DNA of 55,198 bases from Cristatella mucedo. Its lineage: Eukaryota; Bryozoa; Phylactolaemata; Cristatellidae. The translations under genes were made by a program, and so were the position numbers. This document shows, piece by piece, positions 1 through 11,866 of this stretch. The notes below the pieces were generated by a model. The model was not told the origin of the DNA and made no database searches. It worked only from the letters and a program-made list of their open reading frames with translations. The stretch covers positions 232,501-287,698 of the forward strand of contig WPIO01000224.1 in assembly GCA_009760855.2 (NCBI GenBank). Direction: 5' to 3'. How positions within the stretch are numbered: the first letter of the stretch is position 1; each line of letters begins with the position of its first letter.

Positions 1-1084
1 TAGGTTGGCCTATTCCTAAAACTCCTTTTTACCTATTTATTGACTTGTTTGTGCGATACAAAGCGTTTCCTAATGCTGTCTCTTGGTTAAAGCTTTGGGT
101 TCTCAAGTTTACTTGCAAACGATAGTCCAATGCCTGTTGTCGCTTATGTCGTATTCAAAAAAAGGATCCGATCACCTTAAAGTTTTTGACAGCCTTGTTT
201 TTCATGCTTCGACAGCTTAAGTTGGCGTCTCAGAGTGCTTTCCCAGCAGTGGTACTGTGTACCTCTCAATTCTACAGCTTCGTCGACACTTGACAGATTG
301 ACGTGAAATTTGAAGTATAGGTGGGGTTCATCTGCCTCTATGTTTTCCCCCTGGGCATCCAAACATGGTGGGTCTTTATGCATATGATGTGCCTGTCACA
401 AAATGTCCTTGAACTATGATTGTGATAACAGTCAACAGTTAGAGATGTCGATTTTTTTTTATACTTTGTTTGTGGTGTGGGTAACTTAAAGCCAAGTGTC
501 CTGCATATTTTTAGGGGTTTGCCATATTTCTAGAGTGACTGGTAGCGATTCTGGTGACTTGATAATCCACGGTTTCCTGTGTTGGCTGTGCTGTATTGCC
601 ATTGGCTGTCTCGGTGGTATGTGTGACCTTGACTTGTACAGGTCATCAGAAGGTCAACATGGCAACAATGTTACATCAAACGATAGCTAATGTTACGATT
701 GTTCTTTGTGGCACTTTTCATGTGATTCGTTCTTTTGATATTTTTATAATATCAATAAATGTGCTTTGAGGGGATAATTCTTATTTGGTCGGGCACATAA
801 CTCCCACTACTGTTGGACATACTTGGACATGCTTGTGTCATATGTAAGTGCCGAATTTTATGCAATGAATAATTTGCTTCTCTTATTGTTCATGTGCATG
901 ACCCCATTTATAACATAAGTCGCACACTGGATCAAATATTCTACGATAACACGTTAGCATCTCTATTGTTACCAAGTTATGAACATCTGGCCAAAGGCAG
1001 ATCCTAGTGCAGATCTAGCTAATCTCTTCTTTAGGTTTTCGTCGCTAAGATAAAAGCAATTTGACAACCCAATCCTCGGAAAAC
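1..1084. other. Unannotated AT-rich DNA
   Basis: No exon, RNA gene or repeat could be supported. A 68-codon open frame on the - strand (177-383) has protein-like composition, but I could match it to no family and saw no clear splice sites around it. An AATAAA-type hexamer lies near 752 without an identifiable gene upstream. Confidence 0.4.
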
Positions 1085-2089
1085 AATTTCAACTGCACTC
1101 CATTTCATCGGTAACATGGAGTGTTTCTTCCCTCCTGACCTTCCTTCAATTATTTCTGGAACCTCAATGTCCTCATTAGAGCAAGTGACCTCTGGTTAGA
1201 TTTCATCTCCTAATCAACAGAAAAGCAAGCACTCTAGATCAAATAACCACTTTTTCTCCTTCTGCATCTCATGGATCTGTGGCTGCCAAGCATTGAATGC
1301 CACAACTTAGTTAATATCTGCACCCTTCGAAAAGGCTGCTTTTAGGCAACTCATTTGGAAGCCAAAAGTAAACCAGGATAACTTAAGCACCTTCCCACAG
1401 TCTACCTGTAGCCATTCTGATGAAAGACTATGCTATGAGTTGTGGCAGACCAGAAAACCTTACTTGGATAAATCAAACCTAATCAGTAAGTTGAAGTCAT
1501 GATTTATCTTAAAACTTCACATAGTAGGCATTTATTTAGTGCATGATCTTATTAGGAATGCAGACTCAAGTCTCTGCTTGTTTAGCTATAACTTTCAGCA
1601 GCATTTTTTTCTATCAACAATCACCAATCCCCTCTCGAGGACCTGTAATCTTGCCTAAGCATCACTGGCACCGCACTGAAACTGTGTAGGACTTATCTCA
1701 GTAGGACACACTAGAGAATCGTTGTCGACGGGACACATGATTACAGGGACCACTTGAGAATTGGTACCTTAAGGCTCTGTGCTTGGTCCGCTTTTTTTAC
1801 AGTTTACACTGTTTCCAGTGGATGTAATCGCCTAGCACAATCTTGGTTTTTACTTCTATGCCGAGGATTCACGTCTGTCGCTTTGCTAAAATCCCTCAGC
1901 TTTCATGCAATTCAAGCTCTTTTAACTCCCATCCTGCATGTATTGCTGACATCTTCACTTGAGCACGGCAGAAAAAAGTCTAGTCAAATGTCTGTAAAGC
2001 CAACTTAATTGGTTTGGAAAAATCTATTAAGACTCGTTAGTTTGAAAGATTATTGCTTAAAATCGGCTCTTCCAGCTTTTTACCGATGT
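1085..2089 (+). mobile_element. LINE family A copy 1, 5' part (CR1/L2-type non-LTR retrotransposon)
   Basis: This stretch aligns by eye with the better copy at 3790-6505. Shared landmarks include the segment before the reverse transcriptase (about 1130-1330, compare 4660-4830) and the region around the fingers/palm domain (1630-1790, compare 5200-5340). It is heavily decayed, with stops and deletions and no open frame longer than about 84 codons. It stops at the solo LTR at 2095 and resumes at 2549 at the matching point of the element, so both pieces are one insertion. Fragmentary and inactive. Confidence 0.7.
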
Positions 2090-2094
2090 AATCC
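2090..2094. repeat. Target site duplication, left (AATCC)
   Basis: The five bases AATCC directly precede the LTR start TGTGA and are repeated exactly after its end (2544-2548). This is the signature of integrase-mediated LTR retrotransposon insertion. Confidence 0.85.
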
Positions 2095-2543
2095 TGTGAA
2101 GGAACACGACACTTGCAGCCTGCGAGCACTAGGCAGAGACCTTGCAAGGGCTCGCAGACTGCTTAAGTAGCCGCAAGCTCACGACCGGTTGAAGGGCAGA
2201 CGATTACACGGCAGATGACTAGGCAGTCCTGCCCAAATCCATGCATTGCCGGCATCTGTGGGGACATCAATCTACCACAAACTGCCACCAGCTGTCGGGC
2301 GGGTTCCGAACGAACAATGGCCCGACGGTGCGAAAAACAACGTATGCATGGAATATAAGGGCTGCCGAAGGAGTACAACCAGAGGGGAGGGCTAGATCCC
2401 TCGACGCCGGCAGCCGTCTAGTGTGTGTAGACTGGGCTTGGGGGGGCGTAGCTTGAAATAAAGGTTTTGGTGTTGGAGCCAGCAGACTTGTTGCTCGGTT
2501 GCACTACCCAGCCTGACGACAGAGCGTTTGTAGGGCTGTCACA
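2095..2543 (+). mobile_element. Solo LTR, 449 bp
   Basis: The segment begins TGTGA and ends TCACA (inverted terminal repeat with the TG...CA ends of LTR retrotransposons) and is flanked by identical AATCC. Inside are a TATA-like box (TATAAGG, 2354-2360) and, about 100 bases on, a polyadenylation hexamer AATAAA (2457-2462), in the order expected of U3-R-U5 on the + strand. There is no internal gag/pol, primer-binding site or second LTR, so it is a solo LTR left by LTR-LTR recombination. It interrupts a LINE A copy and is therefore younger than that copy. 5-bp duplications fit Ty3/Gypsy, BEL or Copia; the superfamily cannot be decided from the LTR alone. Confidence 0.85.
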
Positions 2544-2548
2544 AATCC
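2544..2548. repeat. Target site duplication, right (AATCC)
   Basis: Exact copy of 2090-2094, directly after the LTR terminus TCACA. Confidence 0.85.
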
Positions 2549-3175
2549 GTGCGAAATCTAGGTTTCCAATGCCAATGTGACCTTTCACTAGACGATCAAG
2601 TCATCACAGTAACCTTTGCATACTTTCTGCAACCTAGGATTGCCAAAATTCGGGCCTTTTTATGCGGGTTACCAAATTCCGTTGGTCCTTGCATTTTGCG
2701 AAAACCTCTAGACTTATATAGCTCACTCTCTGCAGGCCTAGTCAATCAGGTACATGCAGTTGGTGCAAAATTCGGCAGCTTTCACGCATGCTGTTTCCTA
2801 ATCAAGCTGGGCATTTACTTCAAGGTTGTATCACTCTTAATTATAGTATAGTCATTCAGAATCCTGCCTTATTAGAACTACTGCCCAATCAGTCTAGGCA
2901 TTGCACCACCCACTCTTCTGTCTCAAATCAAGCAGGCTTCGAACCGACGTCATATGCTTGGGCATCCTGCCTTTAGTTCGTATGCTGACGGTTCGTGGAA
3001 ATCACTTTCATCTGACGTCACGACATTTAAAAGCAACTTGGATTTGCCCATGTTCGACACAACAGTTGCAGGATCCTTGTGAAATGTGCTTTGTGTGCAA
3101 GCGGGTTCTGACGCTATGCATGTTATCATCAGTTATATTGACACGGTTCCTTGGCAGCCCACAATGAGTGCTTGA
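2549..3175 (+). mobile_element. LINE family A copy 1, 3' part
   Basis: Continuation of the copy split by the solo LTR. It corresponds to 5650-6280 of copy 2: the KIAKIRAFL stretch of the C-terminal domain (2641-2670), a degenerate NSL/VQN region, and a tail comparable to the last codons of the ORF. Several frameshifts and deletions; no complete 3' tail recognised. Confidence 0.65.
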
Positions 3176-3660
3176 AAGTGGATTGATTTAGCTCATAGGG
3201 ATATCATGAAAATATATTAAGATTATAAATATAGACATTTTAGTGAGCGTAAAAACATGGTTTGTTTATGGTATATCTTTTTCAAAAATCAAAATGTGAT
3301 AGTAAAAAGCATGCAAAAGAAAAAGGTTGTTTATCCGAATAGTCATCAGCATAGGCTGAAGGCAGGGGTAGCGAAATCAGTTACACGGGAGGGGGGACTA
3401 CCATAAGTTATGGTAACAAAACGTTTTTGTAGCATCTATGAAGAGCTTAAATACCGCAGACACTTTGCTTATTCTGCAATGGAAGCAAGTCAATACGATT
3501 AAAACGATGATGATGACTACTCAGAAAATGCTGAAGGGAACCGTTATTGTTGAGATTGTTTTTAAATGTCACGTCTGCGGAAATAGTAACACCACCCAGC
3601 AGTGAGCTACAGGCTTTGTTTGCATACTTAATGCAAATTGCAATTGCAATATAATTAAAA

Positions 3661-3706
3661 TTTGATGACCACAACTTAATTGCATGCTTAAGTTGTGGTC
3701 ATCAAA
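3661..3706. repeat. Perfect 19-bp inverted repeat (hairpin), 8-nt loop
   Basis: Left arm 3661-3679 begins TTTGATGACCAC; right arm 3688-3706 is its exact reverse complement; the loop is TTGCATGC. It lies in AT-rich DNA between two LINE copies, with no reading frame or terminator context. It could be a palindromic MITE remnant, a small-RNA precursor or an extrusion-prone palindrome. Confidence 0.9.
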
Positions 3707-3789
3707 AGACATGGATGCTTCGAGGCGCAGTTAGACAACTAGAGCTAGAAGAGTAGGTGGTACAATACCTAGTCTAATTAAAGAGTAGT

Positions 3790-6505
3790 TCTATTAGATA
3801 GGCTGTTGCCGAATAATGTAGATTTCTCCGATCTCATTTCAATTCTGTGTGCAAGAAATCGATCCTTCATCGTTATGGGTGATTTCAACGTTCACTTTGA
3901 TAACTTATCTGACGCCTTCAGCAATGAATTTCGTGCATTGACTCGTTGTCTCATGTGCATGGCCCTACTCACATCAAGGGTCACACGACCAGATTTTCTC
4001 ATACAACCACTTTGTCATCACCAATTATTACCAAATCCTGCTTATCTGACCACATGCAGATCTCCTTCAATCTACAGTGTGTGCCCACTACCTCTAAAAT
4101 AACCTGTGAATCGGGAAACCTCAAGACCCTTGACATCGATGCTGTCAGTGCAAGAATATCTGCTTCGCCTCTGCTGCTCAGTCCACCCTCCGATCTGTCA
4201 TCATTGGTAGATAGCTACAACACGACACTAGCTGACACGCTCGACGAGTTTGCACCTCTGACTAAACGCACTGTGCGCCCTCGCCCAGACGGCCTATGGT
4301 TTACCAAAGGCATTAAACTAGCCAGGTCTACTAAGCGCAAGCTTGAAAAAACATACAAAAGATCACGACTGACTGTCCATTGACAAGCATATGAAGACTA
4401 CTGTAGGTCGTACCAATCGATCCTAGCAAAGGCCAAGTCTAGCTTCTATAAAAAAAACATTGTTGAATCACAGATGCACAATCCAAAAATGCTGATGTCG
4501 ACGGTAAACCATCTCCTTAACCGCTCCCAGATTAGCTCCTTACCTGATGATCATTGTGGCGATATAGCCGATTGCTTCTCTCGATTCTTTGTGCAGAAGA
4601 TAGACAACATCAAGGAGTCCATCCCTGCGATAACAACATCCCCCTAGAATGCTGTTTCCCGATTACTGGTTGCACCTCAACGTCTTCATTTAAGCAGGTT
4701 ACTAGTGATCTCGTCCTCCTGAAGCTCATATCGCAATCAAAGAAGACAACAAGTCCTGTGGACCCTATTCCCACTGTCCTGCTCCTATGTTGCATTGATT
4801 TGCTGCTGCCAAGCATAACTAACATCATTAATGTGTCATTAGCCTCAGGTCATGTCCCAGCACCTTTCAAAAAAGCTGTAGTCAGGCCACTTCTCAAGAA
4901 AGCAACACTAGACCAAGAGAAATTGAGCAACTACCACCCAGTCTCCCTTCTACCATTCCTATCAAAGACTCTGGAACAGGTCGTGGCAGACCGGCTGAAC
5001 TCATATCTTTAAACTTCAAACCTTGCAAGTAAGTTCCAGTCTGCTTTAGAGCTAATTACTCCACAGAGTCAGCATTGCTTAGGGTGTACAACGACCTACT
5101 TAGGAATGCAGACATAAGTAGAGTGACTCTACTTGTTTTGCTCGATCATTCGACAGCTTTTGATACTATCGATCACCAAGTTCTTCTAGAGCACTTTTCA
5201 TCTCGCCTGGGCATAACTGGCACTGCTCTGCAGTGGTTCAGGTCCTATCTCAGTGGGAGACTCCAGAGTATTGACGTGAATGGACAAAGATCATCTGAGG
5301 TACCTCTGAAATATGGGGTACCTCAGGACTCCGTGCTAGGTCCGGTCCTTTTCACGGTTTATACTCTCCCTCTTGCTGATGTGATTGCCAAGCACAATCT
5401 AGGCTTTCACTTCTATGCGATGACACTCAGTTGTACCTTTGCTTTGATCCCTTCGAGCCTTCGAGCACCTCGAATTCTCTCAACTCACTTGCTGCGTGTA
5501 TTGATGAAATCCGAATATGGATGGCAACAAATTTCTAAAACTAAACGATGATAGAACTAACTTACTAGTTATGGGCAAACCCAGTGTGATTAGGAAATTG
5601 GAAAGGCTGAAGCTCATAATTGGCTCTGCCAGCATATCTCCTGTTGAATCAGCTTGAAATTTAGGTGTCATGTTCCAAATGACCTCCCGTTAGACGACCA
5701 CATCAGCCCCACAGTCATATCTGCCTACTTTCAGCTACATAAGATTGCTAAAATTCGGGCTTTTTTAGATAAGGATAGCACGTCAAAGTGGGTCTATGCA
5801 TTTGTAACATCCCGTCTTCATTTCTGTAACTCACTGCTTACTGGCCCACCGGCATGTGCAATCAGGCGATTACAGATGGTGCAAAACTCTGCAGCTAGGC
5901 GTGCCTGTCGTGAGCGTCGCAGTTGCCCCATCACACCACTTCTCGCCGACCTGCACTGGCTACCAGTCAAGCAACGGATCGACTTCAAGGTTTTGTCGCT
6001 CACTTTTAGGTCACTTCATTCTTTGGCTCCAGCCTATCTCTCAGATCTACTCCCCCACCAGGCCAAGCATCGTACCACCCGCTTTTCGGGATCCAACAGT
6101 CTAACAATACTTCGTACAAACCTCAAATGCTTTGGAGACCGTGCTTTTAGTTCGTATGCTCCCAAAGCCTGGAAGTCCTTCCCGACTTGCATCAGAATAT
6201 CCCCTGACTTGACCACATTTAAAAAGAACTTAAAAGCACACCTCATTAGGACATTATTTAGTGGGTCCCTGTGATTCGTCCTTGATGTGCTTATGCATAC
6301 TGACACTGTGCATGCTGCCACTAACCACATTTGCATGCTGACCCTGTGCATGTTACCCCTAACCATTTTATTCTTGTTTATCAAGCATGATATTACTCCC
6401 CATTCAATCGCGCTTCCCTTTGCAGCAAATTTAAAGTGCCTAGAAAGAGGTTGAGTTCTCTGATGGCGCTTTATCAAGTGCATTACTATTATTATTATAC
6501 GGCCC
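3790..6505 (+). mobile_element. LINE family A copy 2 (CR1/L2-type), best copy in the window, 5'-truncated and inactive
   Basis: Ordered remains of the pol ORF of a non-LTR retrotransposon. At 3855-3960 is an apurinic-type endonuclease stretch with VMGDFNVHFD; after a frameshift PTHIKGHT and SDH follow (3961-4055). Reverse transcriptase blocks lie at 4700-5010 and 5075-5551, including DHSTAFDTIDH, WFRSYLSGR and GVPQDSVLGPVLF. The C-terminal domain typical of the CR1/L2 branch (VTSRLHFCNSLL, LHWLPVKQRI, FGDRAFSSYAPKAW) ends at the stop near 6272-6274. The 3' UTR ends with a conserved tail (6424-6480) and an ATT-rich repeat (6484-6500). Stops and frameshifts break the ORF, and a one-base deletion removes the catalytic aspartates at about 5417-5425. 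Confidence 0.88.
6424..6500 (+). repeat. LINE A 3' tail with ATT-type microsatellite end
   Basis: The tail reads AAAGTGCCTAGAAAGAGG, then a TTGAGTTCTCTGATGGCGC block, then TTTATCAAGTGC and (ATT)n. The same block recurs at many places on both strands of the window and at the 3' end of the tRNA-derived SINE, and is probably the reverse-transcriptase recognition tail of the family. Confidence 0.75.
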
Positions 6506-8040
6506 CACAATTGAGGGAAAAACCTTCAAGTCGATGAGCTGCTTGATTGGGGCCAGTGCAGTTCGCGAACAGTGGAGTAATGAAGCTCACGACCGATAAG
6601 TTGGGCAACTAAGCGGTTATTTGGTGTCCTAGTCAAAACAGACCTGAAATTTTGCAACGCTACTTAGCTGAAAGTAGGATGCCTTGACTTTTAAGCTGAT
6701 CCAGTCACATAATAAAATAAATATGCCCTGTCGCCTCGAACTGCTACTATAATGTATGGCAAGAATGGCCTACCTAAAATATGCTGCAAGCGTCTAGCAT
6801 CTATTTATAGAGAGCCGGATGGTAGGCGTTAATAGCTGCATTTCAGAGCATTTCATTTCTTTAGTTCGGCTGGTATCCCAGCATTTTACATACGGCTCCA
6901 TTTTAAGATGTCATTTAGTGTATCTGCGTCTGTAACCCCACTAGGCCACAAATACTAAGTTAGTTTTGCTCACTTGGTCATAGTGGCTTTTTATAGTTGC
7001 CGACGGAGTGATGGACAGACAATATATGAGCCGTGCTGTACAAAATATGTGATACTTACACTATCCCCAAGTTGATATGTTATTTCTAAACGATCTTGTA
7101 ATAATCCGGTGTACTTACCATTGAGCGAGTCGCCTGTGGAGGCACATTCTACCATCAAGAAGATTGCGGCCTGTACCAGAGGTACATAGCGAAAAGCCAT
7201 AACGAATGCTCGTCCCTGCAGCTCAGCTGCTGTTCAGATGAGAGAATGGCTAGCTTGAACAATGCCTTTCTCAGGACTCAATAGATTCTACTGCCGGATG
7301 GTCAAGCCCGAAGGCCTTGTGCAAACATTCGGTGCACAGGTCTCACGTCATAGAACTCTTCGGAACAAAAGACAATAATCGCCCCCCCCCCCGTTTGTCC
7401 TCCTTACTTCCCCACCCTGTGCAGAAAATCCAATCGCCTTGCAGTATTGGCAGCCAGCCCATTTCGCTTGGAGTGTACCGACTGCCGACCCCTCTCCCAA
7501 GCGACAGAGAGACTCAGCCACACTTGGACAATTGACCCTCCGACAATTGATAACGGGAGCCAGCAATCGGCGCGGAGAACACAAGAGTGCTAAGCAGTAG
7601 TCCTACACGTCATGCACTTACTAACGAAAGGTATCAGGCTAGAGCATAAACTGACTATAACACATAGTTCCTAAATCTACGACTGTCGTATTCAAATGCA
7701 AAACTATCGTCTTCAAAATTATTTCTTGTGGTCATTCAGACCTGAATCAGTGCTGCATTGGTCATTGTTTCACTTTTTGGCTGAGACGCTTAGTTTAGAG
7801 TTGTTTTTAATTAAGATTCCGATCATCTTAAAGTCTGAAGCGAGGCTAGAAAGCTAGAGATCTAGTAACGGTTCCTACTACTGACATGCATAAGACCAAC
7901 ATCACACTTTAGTGACGAATCGTTTATTGATCAAACAATACAGTTATTGCTAATAATTGCGATTGGAATAATTTCATGCCCTATTGAAATAACCACATCT
8001 CTTACTGTGCACTTTAAAAAGGCTGTTTACTTTGGTTGTA
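6506..8040. other. Unannotated intergenic DNA
   Basis: Nothing convincing on either strand. Short open frames have no recognisable domain or splice context. A homopolymer C run lies at about 7382-7392. Sequence is near 43-45% GC without repeats shared with the rest of the window. Confidence 0.4.
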
Positions 8041-8334
8041 AATATGTAATGCCGAAGGTTCGGCGGGTAGGCTTGACCTGCCGCTTACCTAGCGGCGTAA
8101 CCTAGCGCCTAATGCCGTTCGGTGCCCGCCTACGAGCAATAAGCAGGCCGCCACGAAACGAGCGTTTCTGGCGCTCACCTGCCTACCGTTACTAAGGGGG
8201 TCGTGAGTCCGCGGCGTGAATTGGGAAGCGAGACACACAAATTGGGGATTTTACTGAACTTTATTCGCAGGCGCACAAAGTCGCTTCGCGTCTAGTTCAG
8301 CTTTATCTCCACACTCCTCGCACGTTCTCAGCTG

Positions 8335-8820
8335 CACTAACACTCTTGCGGAGGGAATACTCCTCCACACTTAGCGCGACCCGGACCCTAAACCCTAACC
8401 GGTGAACTAGGAATCCGTTCCCACCTGTGCCGAGGGAATACCCCAAACACGCCAACTTAAACACTTGCGGAGGGAATACTTCTCCGCACTGAAGTGCGAA
8501 CCGGAGACTAAACCCTGACCGGTGAACTAGAACTCGGTTTCCACCAGTGCGGCAGGAATACTCCATACACGCCACCTCAAGCACTCTTGTGGAGGGAATA
8601 CTTCTCCACACCGGGGCTGCTTACGTGTATAATGGGAAACGACCCAAATAGACGGAGCCCGAACCAGAGTCTAACCCCTGACCGGAGAACTAGAACTCGG
8701 TTTCCACCAGTGCGGCAGGAATACTCCACACACGTCAACTCAAGCACTCCTGTGGAGGAAATACTTCTCCACACTGAAGCGCGAACCGGAGCCCAAACCC
8801 TACCCGGTGAACTAGGGCTC
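8335..8820. repeat. Tandem repeat, ~121-bp unit, four copies
   Basis: The anchor GAGGGAATACT recurs at about 8351, 8470, 8592 and (as GAGGAAATACT) 8755. The spacings are 119, 122 and 163 bases; the last unit has an extra ~41 bases (around 8612-8655). Each unit has two related halves, one with GGGAATACTTCTCC and one with GGCAGGAATACTCC, and a middle reading ACCGGTGAACTAG. The array is GC-rich. It keeps an open frame through several units on the - strand (8303-8927), probably because the repeat length is near a multiple of three rather than because it is a gene. Confidence 0.8.
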
Positions 8821-9540
8821 CACAAACGCCAACTACGCCTAGCTCGCGCCGGCAAATCCCTATGCCGAAACCACGTGCTAGCGCGCACACACACGACACA
8901 AAAGAAACACAAAACACGAAATAACACACAAAATGCCAGCTCGGGCGCGATACGACCGTATTCGGTGGGGTTCCACCGAATCCTCCTAGAGCTGTCTCGT
9001 CTTGTTCCATCAATCGCCGGCGAACAGCCCGCCCTCCAACCTCGCTTTCAGAGAAACGAGTGCGACGGCCTCGAAGCCGGAGCAAAGACAAAAGACCGTA
9101 AGGCCAAGAGCGAGCGTCGCTCGACTCTTAAATACCTAGCTGAAACAATGGGGCAAGAGCTTAGCGGTATTGGGCCCGGACACCTTGGCCCATTACGGAA
9201 AGGAATTACTACCGTCCCCAGGCCACTGGAAGGGCACCTCCGTCCAGCTTGAATGGCGAATGGGTTCCAGACGATTCTTTCTTGGAAAGAGGGAAGGCGG
9301 GGGTTGACAGGCCAGCCAACATCTATCAGCAGCTTCCGCGAGTATCGGACCAATTCTAAAGGCCGAATCGCCGCCGCTCGTCTCAGAGCTTCCTGGCCTG
9401 CTCCTAAGCGCTTCCTCTCTAACCGCACTGACGCTCCTCTCTGGCTCACTGCTCCAGGACAAAGGGGCTCTAGCCCGCCGCCGAACAGCTCTTGTTCGCG
9501 CTAAAATTCAGCCAAGGCCAGCAGGGCGCTACAAATAGAT
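8821..9540. other. CpG-rich unique segment next to the tandem array
   Basis: GC- and CpG-rich compared with the rest of the window. Several overlapping open frames on both strands reflect base composition; none shows a domain or splice pattern. It contains a 9-bp perfect hairpin (8960-8981). With the array and 8041-8330 it may be part of one unrecognised mobile element or a CpG island. Confidence 0.4.
8960..8981. repeat. Short perfect hairpin in CpG-rich DNA
   Basis: ATTCGGTGG (8960-8968) and CCACCGAAT (8973-8981) are perfect complements around a GGTT loop. No terminator-like T run follows, and its function is unknown. Confidence 0.7.
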
Positions 9541-10690
9541 GCGTGCTACGTTAATGCTCAATTGCTGCCTCATTAAGTATTTAATGAAACTAATTCGGAC
9601 GAAACATGTTTACAATGAATGAGTAGGCAACCTTCGGTCAAACAGACGACGCACTGGCTCGGTTCAAATTGGACTTGTCCTATCGTGTTCAATCCATTTC
9701 GCCTAATGGTCAAGTTTAAACCAATGGAGTTTGCAAGGGTACAGTTTTTTGACCATTTTTGTTCTCTATTTTCAGAGCACCATAAAAGTTGATTCAGGCC
9801 CGTTGGTTCGGCCATAATTCTCGTAGTGGTGATATGCATCTATGCTATTCATTCGCATAGCTGGAATCAGCTGCAGCGAGTGATAAACTAAACATTTGCC
9901 TTTCCAACATTCGATAATGAATGTCTGCCAATTTCCATAAGCTAAACATTGATAAAGCCTCTCAGTTTGCGCAGAATTGAGTTTCAGGCTGTATTTGCAT
10001 GCAAAGGAAACACACGGTCTAATACCGGTAACGCCTGAACCCTAACGAACCGCTAGTTGCTTGTAGGTGCTGCACTAATGCACGCAGGTACACCGACAGT
10101 AGCAGAAGCACGGCAGCGACACGAGCCGTCATACGTTAGCATAGCAAGCCCGTACCCATATTGCAAGCAAGCCTATTTACTCACTAGCGGAATGTTACAG
10201 GCCTTCAACGGCGGCCATGACGTACACCAGCGGTCTGCGTAGCCTAGAGCTTACATCAGCTTACATGCCAATGCCCCGAGTCCCGAATATTGACTCTCAC
10301 CTATCTCAGGGCGCCGGCCTTTTATACGGCCTCCACGATAAGCTATCGTAAAACCGTGATTAATAACTAACCATTATAATTCGGCTGGTGTAGCTGGCAC
10401 TGGCGTTACATCATGTTAGTAATTGTTATTAAAGCTCCCTCACAACTACCAAATAGGTACGCCGATAATGTATGACGCTCTTCACTCAGCCAGCGAACTC
10501 TCTACGCACCGCTGCGGTCTGCCTACTCACGCTCCGCCCCACTTGCGACTCCGGGCCACCGAGGAGACGGTTCAGGGACCACCGACGTTTTCAGTTTCCT
10601 TAGCAACCAAAGCGCAGCTGGGAAGCCTAAGTTAAACTTTAACTCTTTCTCGCCGTAGGTTCTGGCTTCACTCTGTCCGACTTCACCTCT
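9541..10690. other. Unannotated intergenic DNA
   Basis: No supported gene or recognised repeat. Open frames at 9573-9839 (-), 10057-10242 (+) and 10423-10635 (+) are short and unmatched. Confidence 0.4.
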
Positions 10691-10785
10691 CTGTGCCACC
10701 CTCTCTGTCTCTGTCTGGCTGTCTGTCTCTGTCCCTGCCTCTGTCTCTGTCTGTCTGTCTCTCTCTCTCTCTCTTTTCCCCTCCC

Positions 10786-10843
<58 letters not shown>

Positions 10844-10865
10844 CTCTCTCTCTCTCTCCCCTCCC

Positions 10866-10919
<54 letters not shown>

Positions 10920-10939
10920 CCTCTCTCTCTCTCTCTCTC
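10691..10939. repeat. (CT)n microsatellite, imperfect
   Basis: About 250 bases of CT dinucleotides with CTGT and CCCT interruptions. The long open frames across it encode only Ser-Leu or Arg-Glu repeats and are not genes. Confidence 0.95.
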
Positions 10940-11689
10940 ATCGGCATCAGGCAAGGAATCCATAATTCTCGTCAGTCGGCCTCAGTTGTTGTCCTGGGTT
11001 CAGGCCTATTCACACAAGCTAGAGACCTTTTTAGCTAATATCAGCCCTTCCTTTGTTCTCAGCCCTAGGCGTTCATGCGTGTCGAATTGGACGGCATTTT
11101 CGTATAGAAAAAGGTGAAGCAATAGCTAGAGTACATAAGCATCCCACGCTCAGGGACTTGCTCTGAACGCCTCAACATAACTCGAGCCTACGGTTGTCGA
11201 TCATTGTTATTTTGGTAGTGGGGTGTATATGAAGAGCCCGGGATTTCAATGGGTCGGCTGGTAAACATAGTACTCATAAAGTAGAAGCAGCTTCTCCTTT
11301 ATTACAGTCGTCCGATTTCGTTCCTCTCTCAAAGATGTGGTGACGTAGTAGCCCAAATCAGAGACAAATCGGCACAAGGTCGGCGAAAATTTAAGAGGAA
11401 AGGCAATAGTGTAAACACAGCTACAGCTATCACTGCCACACCAATAAGAATAATTCCGTTCTACAAAATAAAAAGTAACAGAACTCGCGTATCTTCCAAC
11501 AAATTTCTCCCGACACTTTGTAATAGTAGGTTAACGAGGAAAACAAAAGCTTTAGGCGACGGCACTTGCGCTCGTTTCGAGCTGACGAGTCTTACCTGTA
11601 AGCCCAGCAAACCTAGCTTGCTTGGAAGCGTTTGGCCAAGATCATGGAAGCGCTTTGCTATGTCGCATAATAATGATAACAGTAATAAT
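10940..11689. other. Unannotated intergenic DNA
   Basis: No supported exon or repeat up to the LINE A tail at 11690. A - strand open frame at 11461-11709 runs into that tail and is not supported as a gene. Confidence 0.4.
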
Positions 11690-11760
11690 ACACCTGATAA
11701 AGCGCTCACAGCTAACTCAATCTCGTTCTAGGCGCTTTACATTTGCTGCGGCATAAAAGA
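11690..11760 (-). repeat. LINE A/SINE-type 3' tail fragment
   Basis: Reverse-oriented copy of the family tail: AATAATACACCTGATAAAGC followed by GCGCTTTACATTTGCTGC, matching 6420-6490 in reverse complement. Confidence 0.65.
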
Positions 11761-11866
11761 GTTGACGCTACCTAAGTTTGAGCTGCCCCTCACACGAAAG
11801 ATTGGCCGCAGAAATTCAGCTAATGTTACTGCACTCAAAACTTTGGGAACAATACTTGTACAGACT

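Noticed and set aside
177-383. Possible coding exon on the - strand
   Set aside because: Composition is protein-like, but no family match and no supported acceptor or donor; left as unannotated.
8380-8400. Telomere-like CCCTAA repeats
   Set aside because: Only two or three partial units (CCCTAAACCCTAACC) occurring as part of the 121-bp tandem unit.
8303-8927. - strand repetitive protein (EYSCRTGGNR repeats)
   Set aside because: The frame stays open because the tandem unit length is near a multiple of three; units are diverged, no start context or domain, and other frames are equally open.
10523-10963. Long Arg-Glu open frames across CT/GA tracts (also 47534-48031, 54015-54351)
   Set aside because: They are translations of simple dinucleotide repeats with no unique sequence.
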